This document shows, in pieces, positions 1 to 8,580 of a stretch of 64,000 nt of DNA. Within the stretch, counting starts at the first letter, position 1; each line of letters opens with the position of its first letter. The translations under genes were made by a program, and so were the position numbers. Source of the stretch: Vibrio lentus (GTDB lineage Bacteria; Pseudomonadota; Gammaproteobacteria; Enterobacterales; Vibrionaceae); assembly GCF_002875945.1 (NCBI RefSeq), contig NZ_MCZK01000101.1, positions 186,001 through 250,000 on the forward strand. The letters run 5' to 3'. The notes below the pieces were generated by a model. It searched no databases and had not been told where the DNA came from. It saw only the letters and a list, made by a program, of their open reading frames with translations.

Positions 1-101
1 ATCACTGGAGTGCAATCTAGTTCATAAAACTCCTTAAAAAATAACATGCTTACTCCTATTTCTTTGCCATACTTATGAGATGATTGGTGATGGGGTTAAG
101 C

Positions 102-1640
102 ATGTTAGCGAAATACTTCTGTGGATTATTGGTGTTAGTGTCTGTGCATGCATGGAGCTATACGAGTTCTGACGAGAGCCGATTTATTCCGGCTGATTCA
201 GAACTCTCATTTATGCTGATTTATCCAGAGCTCACCCAGAGTATTTATCAAGACTCTTCTCTGCCTATTCTGTGGGATTCCCCTGAACTTGTTAAAGCGT
301 TTGAATTCCAATTGTCGCTTTTAGAACAAGCGCAAATGGCACCGCTCTTCGAACGACAACTCAAGCAAATCCGTCACTATCAATCCCATGCTCAATGGCA
401 AGAGTTAGACATCTTATTAACCGATACTTTTATCTACTACCTTAGCTACGTTGAAAATGCGCCACTTGCCGGTAAGGAGTGGTACTTCTCGGGCAAACTG
501 CGTTCCAAGTTACCCGCGCCTTCTCCGCATATTCTAATGAGATTAAAAAGCAGCGTCGCCAATGATTACTTATTGGAGATGGTGCTGTCTTACGCGCCGC
601 CTGTTGGGGATTTTGACCAATTCAAAGCAACCTATTCGGTGTTAGAAACCGCCTCTGAACTCAATATCGAACGCTATAGACAGAAAGGTTTGAAGCGATT
701 AGGTGATCAGCTTTCAGACAAAGCCATTCTTGTTGAGCGTATTGCTTTAGTCGGCGTTGATACCTCGATGATCGCCGTCGATTTTCCCGAGTTCGGTCGA
801 GATCTGCAAACGGCGATTAAATCATTTCAGCGCATGCACGGCCTTACAGACGATGGGATCGTTGGGCCAGACACGATCAAATGGATCAACATGAGCTTTG
901 ATGATCGATTGACGTCATTGGCTTTGAATGCGGAACGCGTGCGTTTGTGGCCACGAGACAGAGACTCACTCATTGTCGTTAACGTACCTAGCTTTGATAT
1001 GAAGTATTGGGAAGATGGTGAAGAGGTTTTTGAGTCCAAAGTTGTCGTGGGCAGAAAGTCGCGAAAAACACCGCTTTTAGAGATAAACCTAGATTCAGTC
1101 ATACTAAACCCGACTTGGAATGTGCCGTGGAAAATCATGGTCAAAGACATCCTGCCTAAGGTAAAAGCAGACGAAAGCTACCTAGAAACACACAACTTCC
1201 AAGTGATTGACGGTTGGCGCACTATGGAAACAGTCGATACCACAGAGATCGATTGGCAGACCATTAATTTCAATTCTTTCCCATATCGAATGCGTCAGCA
1301 GGCAGGCTCGCGCAATGCATTAGGTTTGTACAAGTTCAACACTCCTAACAAGCGAGCTATCTACTTGCACGATACACCAAGTAAAGGCCTGTTTAATGAC
1401 GACTTCCGCGCTTATAGCTCCGGTTGCATACGTGTCGAACATGCAGAGGAATTGGCTGAGTTGTTGTTTGCCACCAAGGTAAGGAAAGTACCGAACCAGA
1501 ATGATGACCTTGCTCCTAATACTAAGGTTCGCCTCAAGAAGCGAATCCCCGTGCATATCATCTATCAAACCGTGTTGTTTGAAGAAGGGGGCATTCAGTA
1601 TCGAGGTGACATCTACCAATATGATAAAGAGGGTGGTTAA
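102..1640 (+). CDS. L,D-transpeptidase, YcbB/LdtD-like
   Basis: Predicted periplasmic peptidoglycan cross-linking enzyme that makes 3-3 (mDAP-mDAP) bridges or links substrates to stem peptides. The N-terminus is a hydrophobic signal sequence (LAKYFCGLLVLVSVHAWS). A peptidoglycan-binding segment lies near one half of the protein (FGRDLQTAIKSFQRMHG), followed by a YkuD catalytic domain with the signature HDTPSKGLF then YSSGCIRV; the nucleophile is Cys442 (counted from ATG 102). The length of about 512 residues fits the large LdtD class. Start is ambiguous: ATG 102 has a GGGG tract 6 nt upstream, ATG 90 is the alternative, and TTG 84 is unlikely. It is followed by YcbK- and YcbL-like genes, the same order as ycbB-ycbK-ycbL in E. 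coli (from memory). Confidence 0.9.
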   Translation: MLAKYFCGLLVLVSVHAWSYTSSDESRFIPADSELSFMLIYPELTQSIYQDSSLPILWDSPELVKAFEFQLSLLEQAQMAPLFERQLKQIRHYQSHAQWQELDILLTDTFIYYLSYVENAPLAGKEWYFSGKLRSKLPAPSPHILMRLKSSVANDYLLEMVLSYAPPVGDFDQFKATYSVLETASELNIERYRQKGLKRLGDQLSDKAILVERIALVGVDTSMIAVDFPEFGRDLQTAIKSFQRMHGLTDDGIVGPDTIKWINMSFDDRLTSLALNAERVRLWPRDRDSLIVVNVPSFDMKYWEDGEEVFESKVVVGRKSRKTPLLEINLDSVILNPTWNVPWKIMVKDILPKVKADESYLETHNFQVIDGWRTMETVDTTEIDWQTINFNSFPYRMRQQAGSRNALGLYKFNTPNKRAIYLHDTPSKGLFNDDFRAYSSGCIRVEHAEELAELLFATKVRKVPNQNDDLAPNTKVRLKKRIPVHIIYQTVLFEEGGIQYRGDIYQYDKEGG

Positions 1641-1724
1641 TTATCAGTGAAGCCAATAAGGGTGATCTTGACCAAAAAATGACAACGAAGCTTCTATTGA
1701 TAAAATTATAATGTGGATCAATAA

Positions 1725-1757
1725 CTAACCGTGCAAAGGTTACAAATACTAACCTTT
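1725..1757 (+). other. Overlapping alternative hairpins before the ycbK-like gene
   Basis: Three short elements, CTAACC (1725-1730), GGTTA (1738-1742) and TAACC (1750-1754), can form two mutually exclusive stems because the middle one pairs with either neighbour. A T-rich stretch follows. This could be a weak terminator or attenuator, but the stems are short. Confidence 0.25.
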
Positions 1758-1840
1758 TGGGCGGCTTTTTGTACGTTGACGCAGCAATTTCCATTATGTA
1801 TCGTGCATTTTTCGTTCGATCTAATTGGTTTTTTTGCTGT

Positions 1841-2389
1841 ATGTCTCAAAGTTTATTTTCACGCCGTCAGTTTCTGACTTACGCTGGTGGTACCGCTGTT
1901 GTCGCCTCAATCACTCCTTCTATCGCTTTTGCTTCATACCCTGATCAACCAAGAACGATTAGCATGAACAATCTTCACACTGGTGAACGATTAGAGACCT
2001 GTTATTTCGATGGCACTAACTATGTTGGTGATGAAATGGCTCGTTTAAGCAAATTGTGCCGTGATTTCCGCCGCAACGAAATTCATCCGATGGACAAGAA
2101 CCTGTTTGATCAGATCACACAGATTCAAAATGTTCTGGGTATTCAAAAAGAAGTTCAAATCATTTCTGGTTACCGTTCTCCAGCGACCAATGAAGCATTG
2201 CGTTCTAAGTCGAGTGGTGTAGCCAAGAAGAGCTACCACATGTTGGGTAAAGCGATCGATTTCCGTATTGATGGCGTCAACCTAAAAGAATTAAGAGACG
2301 TAGCCAAAAGCCTGAATGCGGGTGGTGTCGGTTATTATGCGCGTAGCAACTTTATCCATATTGATACTGGTCCTGTACGCAGTTGGTAG
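1841..2389 (+). CDS. YcbK-like DUF882 protein (M15-type peptidase fold), Tat-exported
   Basis: Predicted periplasmic protein of the DUF882/YcbK family, related to M15 D,D- or L,D-carboxypeptidases that act on peptidoglycan. From ATG 1841 the N-terminus reads SRRQFLTYAGG followed by a hydrophobic stretch and AFA, a twin-arginine signal peptide. The C-terminal half holds metallopeptidase-like motifs: SGYRSPATNEALR, then SYHMLGKAIDFRI and FIHIDTGPVRSW, whose His/Asp residues match the M15 zinc-site pattern. An ATG at 1797 is in frame, but it would bury the Tat motif deep in the protein. No clear Shine-Dalgarno is visible at 1841. It lies between the L,D-transpeptidase and the YcbL-like gene, so a shared wall-related role is likely but unproven. 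Confidence 0.88.
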   Translation: MSQSLFSRRQFLTYAGGTAVVASITPSIAFASYPDQPRTISMNNLHTGERLETCYFDGTNYVGDEMARLSKLCRDFRRNEIHPMDKNLFDQITQIQNVLGIQKEVQIISGYRSPATNEALRSKSSGVAKKSYHMLGKAIDFRIDGVNLKELRDVAKSLNAGGVGYYARSNFIHIDTGPVRSW

Positions 2390-2488
2390 CGTTAAGCTGA
2401 ATTTGCGAGCGAATGCTAGGTACTTGTCAAAGTAGACATCCAATGTCATAGTTTGCCCAAATTTCAGTTTGCCCTCTAAGGTTTGTAT

Positions 2489-3142
2489 ATGTCTCTTAAG
2501 TATCAAGTTGTTCCTGTTACCTCTTTCTCTCAAAACTGCTCAATTGTGTGGTGTGATGAGACAATGGAAGGCATTGTTGTCGATCCGGGCGGTGATGTTC
2601 AGCAACTGGCTGCTATCATCGAAGAGTTAGGTGTTAAAGTGGTGAACTTGGTATTGACTCACGGTCACTTAGATCATGTGGGCGGAACAGTACCACTTGC
2701 TGAGATCTTGAACGTGAACATTGTTGGCCCACATAAGGCAGACAACTTTTGGCTTCAAGGTTTAGAGAATCAAAGTCAGATGTTTGGTTTCCCACTGTGC
2801 AAAGCTTTTGAACCAAACACATGGTTAGAAGAGGGCGACAAAGTTACTTTTGGTAACCAAGTGATTGATGTGATTCATACACCGGGTCATACACAGGGTC
2901 ACGTCGTGTTATTCAGCGAGCAAGCGCGCATGGCGTTTGTTGGCGACGTTTTATTTAACGGTGCTATTGGTCGTACGGATTTCCCACAAGGCGACTTCAA
3001 CACACTGATTGCTTCAATCAAGACTAAGCTTTGGCCGCTAGGCAGTGACGTGACATTCGTACCGGGTCATGGTCCTGAGTCTACATTTGGCCGTGAGCGC
3101 GCATCAAACCCATTCGTAGCGGATGAAATGCCTCTTTATTAA
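2489..3142 (+). CDS. YcbL-like metallo-beta-lactamase-fold hydrolase (glyoxalase II type)
   Basis: Cytoplasmic metal-dependent hydrolase, about 217 residues. The family motif THGHLDHVGG is present, with further metal ligands in HTPGHTQGHVV, VGDVLF and the C-terminal PGHGPESTFGRE. Family members such as E. coli YcbL and Salmonella GloC hydrolyse S-D-lactoylglutathione, which is the best-supported guess here. ATG 2489 has CTAAGG upstream at good spacing; the in-frame TTG at 2483 is less likely. It is the last gene of the ycbB-K-L-like set and is closed by a hairpin with a T-run at 3180. Confidence 0.9.
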   Translation: MSLKYQVVPVTSFSQNCSIVWCDETMEGIVVDPGGDVQQLAAIIEELGVKVVNLVLTHGHLDHVGGTVPLAEILNVNIVGPHKADNFWLQGLENQSQMFGFPLCKAFEPNTWLEEGDKVTFGNQVIDVIHTPGHTQGHVVLFSEQARMAFVGDVLFNGAIGRTDFPQGDFNTLIASIKTKLWPLGSDVTFVPGHGPESTFGRERASNPFVADEMPLY

Positions 3143-3179
3143 TTAAGTCTCTGATTTAATATAAGAACGATTGAAAATG

Positions 3180-3216
3180 AAGCTTAGCTTTTCTTATGAA
3201 AGTTAAGCTTTTTTTA
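3180..3216 (+). terminator. Intrinsic terminator after the ycbL-like gene
   Basis: Near-perfect stem: AAGCTTAGCTTTTC pairs with GAAAGTTAAGCTT, followed by a run of seven T. Confidence 0.8.
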
Positions 3217-3265
3217 TGGTTCATCGTGGATTAGCGTGCGAGTTTATTTCTAAACTTGTCTGTTT

Positions 3266-4066
3266 TTAATCAGAAAAGCGCTCGGCAGCCGCCAAGTAGC
3301 GTCGAGCTAGTCCAATAAACTCCTCTCCACTGATATTCAGATCATGGGTTGATATGAAAATATCGTAGCCGTGAAACCCTCTTTGATATTTCATCCTGTT
3401 CGCAAGCATCGCCTGTAATCCTGAATAGTCTTTAATCAACGCGTTTTGAGTGTTTGATTCATTAGTTGAATCAAGGGCAGTCTGTGGCTGGTAATCACTG
3501 ACGTTATCGTCGTCGATATTCTCTGAGTCTTTATATTGGCTCAATTCAACACAGCCGTTTTCGGTACAACGCGTGTGGTAGTGCGATGAGTCTAAAACCA
3601 TGTCTTCAAAGTTCGACTCTTTACCCGCTTGTTTCGCTCCCAAGTACAAAAGCGCACGTTGGCTCAGCAATAATTCGCAGGTTATTTTTGGGCAAATAGA
3701 GTCGAGGTAGGGCGAGTAATCTTTCATTTTAATACCGACCCAAGGGAGAGGTTGATGCCACCCTTCTTGTTCGTAGGTACACATGCCAATTTTTTCAATA
3801 TTACTCCACTTTAAAACCCATCCACCTTTATAAAAATGCTGTTGAAAGTGAGTGGGGGTGAGCGTGAACATCACTCTGCTACGAAGCATTAAATAATAGC
3901 CCGTGCCTAAAAGTGCGCTAATGCAAAATGCACCCACGATCAGCAGTTTTGAGTTATCAATGTATAACGCCATGATTAGACAAGCGAAACCTAAAATGAT
4001 GGCGATAATTCGATATGATTGCGTAAATGCAGGCAAAGAGAAATTTGTAAGGTGACGAGTGTCCAT
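3266..4066 (-). CDS. DUF2982 family membrane protein
   Basis: Uncharacterised Vibrio-type protein of about 266 residues that I assign to DUF2982 from overall resemblance. It has two hydrophobic segments close together near the N-terminus (YRIIAIILGFACLIMALYI and KLLIVGAFCISALLGTGYYL), then a soluble region with PH-like features (FTLTPTHFQQHF, KWSNIEKIG). The C-terminal part contains an acidic low-complexity linker and ends in a conserved-looking helix. The start is ATG 4066; three upstream TTG/GTG codons in frame are not favoured. It reads convergently toward the ycbL-like gene and is not in an obvious operon. Function is unknown. Confidence 0.75.
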   Translation of the reverse strand: MDTRHLTNFSLPAFTQSYRIIAIILGFACLIMALYIDNSKLLIVGAFCISALLGTGYYLMLRSRVMFTLTPTHFQQHFYKGGWVLKWSNIEKIGMCTYEQEGWHQPLPWVGIKMKDYSPYLDSICPKITCELLLSQRALLYLGAKQAGKESNFEDMVLDSSHYHTRCTENGCVELSQYKDSENIDDDNVSDYQPQTALDSTNESNTQNALIKDYSGLQAMLANRMKYQRGFHGYDIFISTHDLNISGEEFIGLARRYLAAAERFSD

Positions 4067-4222
4067 AGGCAACACCAAGTTTTCATATTTTTGTCTGGAT
4101 GGATAACCAGTGTATATGACCCTAAATTGATAAGTCTATGTTTAAATAATAGACGGTGGTAGACAATATCGGTATTTTTCGTCGACTTTCGACGCTTCAC
4201 TCTACAAATAGCTCCCGTTTTT

Positions 4223-4232
4223 TGGTATAAAT
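4223..4232 (+). promoter_or_regulatory. Extended -10 promoter of the H1-like gene
   Basis: TGGTATAAAT matches an extended -10 element and lies 54 nt before the ATG at 4287. The -35 region is weak. Between them, CACTGC (4251-4256) and GCAGTG (4264-4269) form a small 5'-UTR hairpin just upstream of the CTGGAG ribosome-binding site. Confidence 0.5.
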
Positions 4233-4286
4233 CGCGCTTCAAATTTTCACCACTGCGAAAAGAGCAGTGAACTGGAGAAATATTCA

Positions 4287-4679
4287 ATGAGACTTGCTCA
4301 TAAGCGTAAGGTGCAGGCTAAACTGCAGAAACGCACTAAAGCGGCTGTAGTTAAAGCAGTGGCAACGCCGAAAAAAGCGAAGCCTGTCGCAGAGAAAGTT
4401 GTAGCAGAAAAAACTGTAGCAGCAAAACCAGCGGTAGAGAAAGCAGTAGCAGCAACGAAAGAAGTTGCAGTAGCACTGACTCCTAAGCAACAACAAGTTC
4501 TAGACATCGTTGTTAGCAATGCTGAAGGCATTAACCCTAAAGGTATCGGCCTCACAGCTGGTCAAGAAGACGCGAAAGCAGCTTCATGGGCAACAGGCGC
4601 ATTGAAAAAACTTCTTGAAGAAAACCTAGTAGCGAAAGAGCAACTTGCAGGTAACAAGGTTATCTACAAAGCTATCTAA
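4287..4679 (+). CDS. Small Ala/Lys-rich DNA-binding protein (histone H1-like tail plus winged-helix-like domain)
   Basis: 130-residue basic protein. Residues 1 to about 60 are almost only Lys, Ala, Val and Glu with repeated KA/KPVAEK/VAEKTVAAK patterns, like the tails of bacterial histone H1 analogues. Residues about 65-130 are a compact domain (TPKQQQVLDIVVSNAEGINPK, then ALKKLLEENLVAK and a terminal KVIYKAI) that looks like a winged helix. Database pipelines often label such Vibrio proteins MarR-like; I see no classic MarR dimer region. A nucleoid-associated role is inferred from composition. CTGGAG precedes the ATG, a 5'-UTR hairpin lies just upstream, and a strong terminator closes the unit, so it is monocistronic. 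Confidence 0.8.
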   Translation: MRLAHKRKVQAKLQKRTKAAVVKAVATPKKAKPVAEKVVAEKTVAAKPAVEKAVAATKEVAVALTPKQQQVLDIVVSNAEGINPKGIGLTAGQEDAKAASWATGALKKLLEENLVAKEQLAGNKVIYKAI

Positions 4680-4714
4680 TCCCTCGGGATTACACTCGCT
4701 TCGTTAAAGTTTTT

Positions 4715-4739
4715 AAGCCTCGATTATCGAGGCTTTTTT
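4715..4739 (+). terminator. Intrinsic terminator of the H1-like gene
   Basis: Stem AAGCCTCGA / TCGAGGCTT with a 3-nt loop followed by TTTTTT. Confidence 0.9.
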
Positions 4740-4752
4740 GTATCTGACGGAT

Positions 4753-4776
4753 AATCCCAATCCCAATCCCAATCCC
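4753..4776. repeat. Tandem repeat, AATCCC x4
   Basis: Four perfect 6-bp copies directly after the H1-like terminator. Confidence 0.9.
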
Positions 4777-5106
4777 ATACTCATATTCAAACCTAACATT
4801 CACGCCTAGCCCCAGAAGCTTCATTTCCAATCGGCTGACCCCTTCCGTTATTCATCTGTGTTTCGCGTGTCCCATGTTTCGAATCAGTAAGCACCAAAGT
4901 AGGGCGTCTGATTCTCTGAAACCTTGATTCTTATGGATTAAATGCGCTCGTGTGCATATCTGATGTGTGGTGGGAATAGGGCTTTATCACGAAATGGCAA
5001 TCAATTGTTAACGGTGTTTAATTATTAATACTTAGGTATTTATCAATAAGCATTTCTCTAGTGAATAAGGTGAGTCCTTTAAAATCGACATTACTTAATG
5101 ATCTCC

Positions 5107-5122
5107 TACGTAGTTCTACGTA
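5107..5122. promoter_or_regulatory. Candidate operator TACGTA-N4-TACGTA
   Basis: Two TACGTA palindromes separated by GTTC, about 145 bp before the TRAP binding-protein gene. NarL/FixJ-class regulators often bind paired TAC-type heptamers, and the regulator at 9929 is of that class. That it binds here is inference only. Confidence 0.35.
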
Positions 5123-5265
5123 ATCCTTTGGTCTAATACGCAGTTTGTGTGGGCCCGTCGTGCGTGCTCTCCCTGATATCTAGTTGCCTCATCAAGGTGC
5201 ACTCTTATGTTGAATCATAAAAAACACTCAAAGAAAGAGTGTTAACCCAACAAAAGGACGTGAAC

Positions 5266-6360
5266 ATGAGTCTCATTTCTAACTCCCTCACACGAGTTTT
5301 TAAAAACGTTGCGGTAACTGCAGCGGCTTGTTTAGCTTTGGTCGCTACCGGTGCAACTGCTGCTGATAAGGTTTATCGCTTGAAGCTTGCTGAAACATGG
5401 GGACCAAACTTCCCTGTATTCGGTGACGCGACGAAGAACATGGCTGCGATGGCTGAGAAAATGTCGAATGGTCGACTGCAAATCAGAATCGATTCAGCGA
5501 ACAAACACAAAGCACCGCTTGGCGTTTTTGACATGGTTAAGTCTGGTCAATACGACATGGGTCACTCAGGCTCTTATTACTGGAAAGGTAAAGTTCCAAA
5601 CACTCTTTACTTCACTTCTATGCCTTTCGGTATGACGCCTGCAGAACAATACGCGTGGTTCTATCACGGTGGTGGTATGGAGTTGATGGAGCAGGTTTAC
5701 TCTCCACATAACTTGATGTCGTTCCCAGGTGGTAACACGGATATCCAGATGGGCGGTTGGTTTCAAAAAGAGATCAACAGCGTGGAAGACCTACAAGGTC
5801 TGAAAATGCGAATCCCAGGCTTTGCTGGTGAGATTCTGGCTGAGCTAGGCGCTAAACCTACCAATATTGCCCCTGGTGAGCTTTACACGTCTTTAGAGCG
5901 TCGCACGATAGATGCACTAGAGTGGGTAGGCCCATCACTTGATTTACGAATGGGCTTCCACAAGATTGCGCCTTACTACTACACAGGTTGGCATGAGCCG
6001 GGTTCAGAGCTTCAATTCCTAGTGAACAAACGCACTTGGAACAAGCTACCTGAAGACCTACAAGAAATCCTGCGTGTTGCAATGCGTACAGCAGCTTACG
6101 ACATGTACACACAAGCAACGCACGAAAGTGGTAAGAACTGGGTTTCAATGAAGACAGAGTACCCAGATGTACAAGTGAAAGATTTCCCGCCAGAGGTTAT
6201 GTCTGCACTGAAAGAAGCGAACGATCGCCTACTTGCTACACATGCTGAGAAAGATGAGCTAGCAAAAGAGATTCAAGCTTCACAAGCAAGCTACCTAGAG
6301 CAAGTGCGCTCATGGACGGATATTTCACACAGAGCTTATTTAAATAGCCAAGCGAAATAG
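5266..6360 (+). CDS. TRAP transporter substrate-binding protein, DctP family (TakP-like)
   Basis: Periplasmic receptor that delivers an organic acid to the TRAP permease encoded by the next two genes. A signal peptide is visible (hydrophobic stretch ending ATGATAA), followed by a mature DctP-fold protein of about 340 residues. The segments EWVGPSLDLRMGF and YYYTGWHEPGSELQFLVN resemble the alpha-keto-acid binder TakP more than the C4-dicarboxylate DctP group, so a keto acid or related carboxylate is my best guess. ATG 5266 has AAAGGA upstream; the ORF opens earlier at 5239 but lacks a good site. An 8-bp repeat array separates it from the small permease, which may help raise binding-protein levels relative to the permeases. 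Confidence 0.92.
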   Translation: MSLISNSLTRVFKNVAVTAAACLALVATGATAADKVYRLKLAETWGPNFPVFGDATKNMAAMAEKMSNGRLQIRIDSANKHKAPLGVFDMVKSGQYDMGHSGSYYWKGKVPNTLYFTSMPFGMTPAEQYAWFYHGGGMELMEQVYSPHNLMSFPGGNTDIQMGGWFQKEINSVEDLQGLKMRIPGFAGEILAELGAKPTNIAPGELYTSLERRTIDALEWVGPSLDLRMGFHKIAPYYYTGWHEPGSELQFLVNKRTWNKLPEDLQEILRVAMRTAAYDMYTQATHESGKNWVSMKTEYPDVQVKDFPPEVMSALKEANDRLLATHAEKDELAKEIQASQASYLEQVRSWTDISHRAYLNSQAK

Positions 6361-6440
6361 TCGACAGCGATTGACCTAAAAGTTAAATGAACCCAAAGCA
6401 GATGCACTGTTATATCACTTGTGCCTAAGGGCTTAAGTAT

Positions 6441-6488
6441 CTAAGCAGATAAGCAGCTAAGCAGCTAAGCAGCTAAGCAGCTAAGCGG
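6441..6488. repeat. 8-bp tandem repeat, CTAAGCAG x6
   Basis: Six adjacent 8-bp units between the binding-protein and small-permease genes; four are perfect and two differ by one base. Phased as TAAGCAGC, it resembles repeats at 37365, 48272 and 50397. Confidence 0.95.
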
Positions 6489-6637
6489 CGGGTTCATTTT
6501 AACCATAATAATTAAGCAGGATAAATCCTGTAATACGCCCAAGAACCCTTTCTACGTCGTGCATCTTGTTAGCGCTACTCGTTGTAGCTGCACTAACTCT
6601 AATACGCGATGTCTTTTCAAATTCCATGGAGTCGGGA

Positions 6638-7183
6638 ATGCGAAGTCTAATTTATATTGAACGCCTATTTAATCGTATTGGTGATGCACTGGGATGGCTT
6701 TCCAGTATGTTGTTTATCCTTCTTGTTGCTAACGTTGTGTATGACGTTGTGATGCGATACGCCTTTAACGATGTGTCTATCGCCTTCCAAGAGATGGAAT
6801 GGCACCTTTTCTCAGCTGTATTCTTGTTAGGTGTTCCTTATGCCATCAAAGCCGGTGGCCACGTACGAGTTGATGTTTTCTACGAACAACTCAGCTTCAA
6901 GGCACAAGCGATTATTGACCTAATCGGCACCGTTGTCTTCCTGCTTCCTTTCTGTTTGCTGGTTGCTTGGTTTGGAATCGATGTTGCGAAAGAAAGTTAT
7001 AACCTCGGTGAAACGTCGGGCGATCCCGGAGGCCTTCCTTACCGATGGATCATTAAAGCGATGATCCCACTTTCATTTTTCTTAATGGCACTCAGCGGAG
7101 TCGGTTTGATCCTGCATTCGCTCAACAAGATTTTTAATCCCCATCTCATCCACGCAAGCAATAATCATACAAAGAATAAGTAG
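6638..7183 (+). CDS. TRAP transporter small permease, DctQ family
   Basis: Four-helix inner-membrane subunit of a tripartite ATP-independent periplasmic transporter. About 181 residues with hydrophobic segments near LGWLSSMLFILLVANVVYDV, LFSAVFLLGVPYAI, IIDLIGTVVFLLPFCLLVAW and MIPLSFFLMALSGVGLIL. The family features FQEMEWHLFSAVFLLG and GGHVRVDVFYE are present. I chose ATG 6638 because GGAG lies 6 nt upstream; ATG 6626 and TTG 6566 are weaker alternatives. The stop is 9 nt before the large-permease start, so the two are translationally close. Confidence 0.9.
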   Translation: MRSLIYIERLFNRIGDALGWLSSMLFILLVANVVYDVVMRYAFNDVSIAFQEMEWHLFSAVFLLGVPYAIKAGGHVRVDVFYEQLSFKAQAIIDLIGTVVFLLPFCLLVAWFGIDVAKESYNLGETSGDPGGLPYRWIIKAMIPLSFFLMALSGVGLILHSLNKIFNPHLIHASNNHTKNK

Positions 7184-7192
7184 AGGCTGAAC

Positions 7193-8476
7193 ATGATTGG
7201 AATAGTAATGTTTTTCGTAGCCTTGTTTGCACTTTTACTTGGCTTCCCGGTTGCGTTCACCTTTGGTGGTATCGCGTTAATCTTTGGTGTTTGGGCTGAA
7301 GGCATCGAAATGTTTGCCTTCATGCCATATCGAATCCAATCGATCATGGAAAATACGGTGCTGATGGCCGTTCCATTGTTCGTTTTCATGGGGCTTGTTC
7401 TACAAAAGACCAAGCTTGCTGAGCAGTTGCTTGAGTCAATGGGGCGATTGTTTGGTGGTGTTCGAGGTGGTATTGCTATCTCGACTGTGCTGGTGGGCTC
7501 ACTACTTGCCGCATCAACGGGTGTAGTTGGTGCTTCAGTAGTGGCAATGGGACTTATCTCTCTGCCCGTGATGCTCAAGTACAACTACGACAAAGGCTTA
7601 GCCTGCGGCACCATTTGTGCGTCTGGTACGTTAGGGCAAATCATTCCGCCATCCATCGTCTTGATTTTATTGGGTGATGTATTGGGTGTACCGGTTGGGG
7701 ACTTGTTCCAAGCGGCAATTTGGCCGGGCGTGATGCTAGTGGGTGCTTACATTGTTTATATCTTGATATACGCAAAGCTCAACCCTGAATCGGCTCAACC
7801 TATTGAGCGTGATGACTCTATTAGCCGTAAGCAAGAAGTGTTTAATGCGCTTAAAGCGATTCTTCCACCATTAGCGCTGATCATTGTTGTACTGGGCTCT
7901 ATCTTTGCGGGTGTCGCTACGCCAACAGAATCGGCAGCGTTAGGCGGTGCTGGTGCATTGGTACTTGCGCTGTTATACGGTCAATTTAGTTGGTCGATGG
8001 TGTTTGCTGCGTCGAAAGAGACAGTTAAAGTGACCGCGATGGTCTTTGCTATCTTGCTTGGTGCGACGGCATTCTCGATGGCGTTTACTTACACGGGGGG
8101 TGATTACCTTGTTGAAGAGTGGATGTTGCAACTGCCAGGTGAAAAGTGGGGCTTCCTGATCATTACCATGTTGGTTATTTTGATTCTGGGTTTCTTCATC
8201 GATTTCGTAGAGATCTGTTTCATCATCGTGCCGATCATTGCGCCAGTGGCTGAATTGATGGGCATCAACATGACTTGGTTCGCTATCCTTATCGCAATGA
8301 ACCTACAAACCTCATTCTTAACACCGCCATTTGGCTTCAGTTTGTTCTATTTGAAAGGGGTTGCACCGAAAGGCGTCACCACTAAGGACATCTACCGAGG
8401 CGTGATGCCGTTCATTCTGATTCAAATCCTCGTACTTGGATCACTTCTCGCTTTCCCATCTTTCTATGGAATGTGA
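7193..8476 (+). CDS. TRAP transporter large permease, DctM family
   Basis: Ion-coupled channel-forming subunit of the TRAP system, 427 residues, about a dozen hydrophobic segments. DctM hallmarks include the Gly-rich LLGFPVAFTFGGIALIFG, AVPLFVFMGLVL, ASGTLGQIIPPSIVLILLGD and GVATPTESAALGGAGA. It follows the DctQ gene after AGAGGC and is closed by a hairpin at 8533, so binding protein, DctQ and DctM form one operon. Substrate is set by the binding protein and is not certain. Confidence 0.95.
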   Translation: MIGIVMFFVALFALLLGFPVAFTFGGIALIFGVWAEGIEMFAFMPYRIQSIMENTVLMAVPLFVFMGLVLQKTKLAEQLLESMGRLFGGVRGGIAISTVLVGSLLAASTGVVGASVVAMGLISLPVMLKYNYDKGLACGTICASGTLGQIIPPSIVLILLGDVLGVPVGDLFQAAIWPGVMLVGAYIVYILIYAKLNPESAQPIERDDSISRKQEVFNALKAILPPLALIIVVLGSIFAGVATPTESAALGGAGALVLALLYGQFSWSMVFAASKETVKVTAMVFAILLGATAFSMAFTYTGGDYLVEEWMLQLPGEKWGFLIITMLVILILGFFIDFVEICFIIVPIIAPVAELMGINMTWFAILIAMNLQTSFLTPPFGFSLFYLKGVAPKGVTTKDIYRGVMPFILIQILVLGSLLAFPSFYGM

Positions 8477-8532
8477 GTGAAGCCTAGAATGTGAATGATA
8501 TGTTTCAACGGCTATCTATAAATTGATAAAGT

Positions 8533-8567
8533 AAAACGGCTTATTGATGTTCAGTAAGCCGTTTTTT
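8533..8567 (+). terminator. Intrinsic terminator of the TRAP operon
   Basis: AAAACGGCTTA pairs with TAAGCCGTTTT, followed by T residues. The kinase start codon is only about 14 nt further on, so partial read-through may feed the kinase gene. Confidence 0.85.
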
Positions 8568-8580
8568 GTGAGGGTAAGGA

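Larger units (their letters stand above)
4740..5265. other. Intergenic region upstream of the TRAP operon
   Basis: About 525 bp without a supported gene. It holds a 6-bp tandem repeat (AATCCC, four copies, 4753-4776) and, near 5107-5122, a palindrome TACGTA-GTTC-TACGTA. The last 100 bp carry the leader of the TRAP binding-protein gene. No ORF with a convincing ribosome-binding site was seen. Confidence 0.6.
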
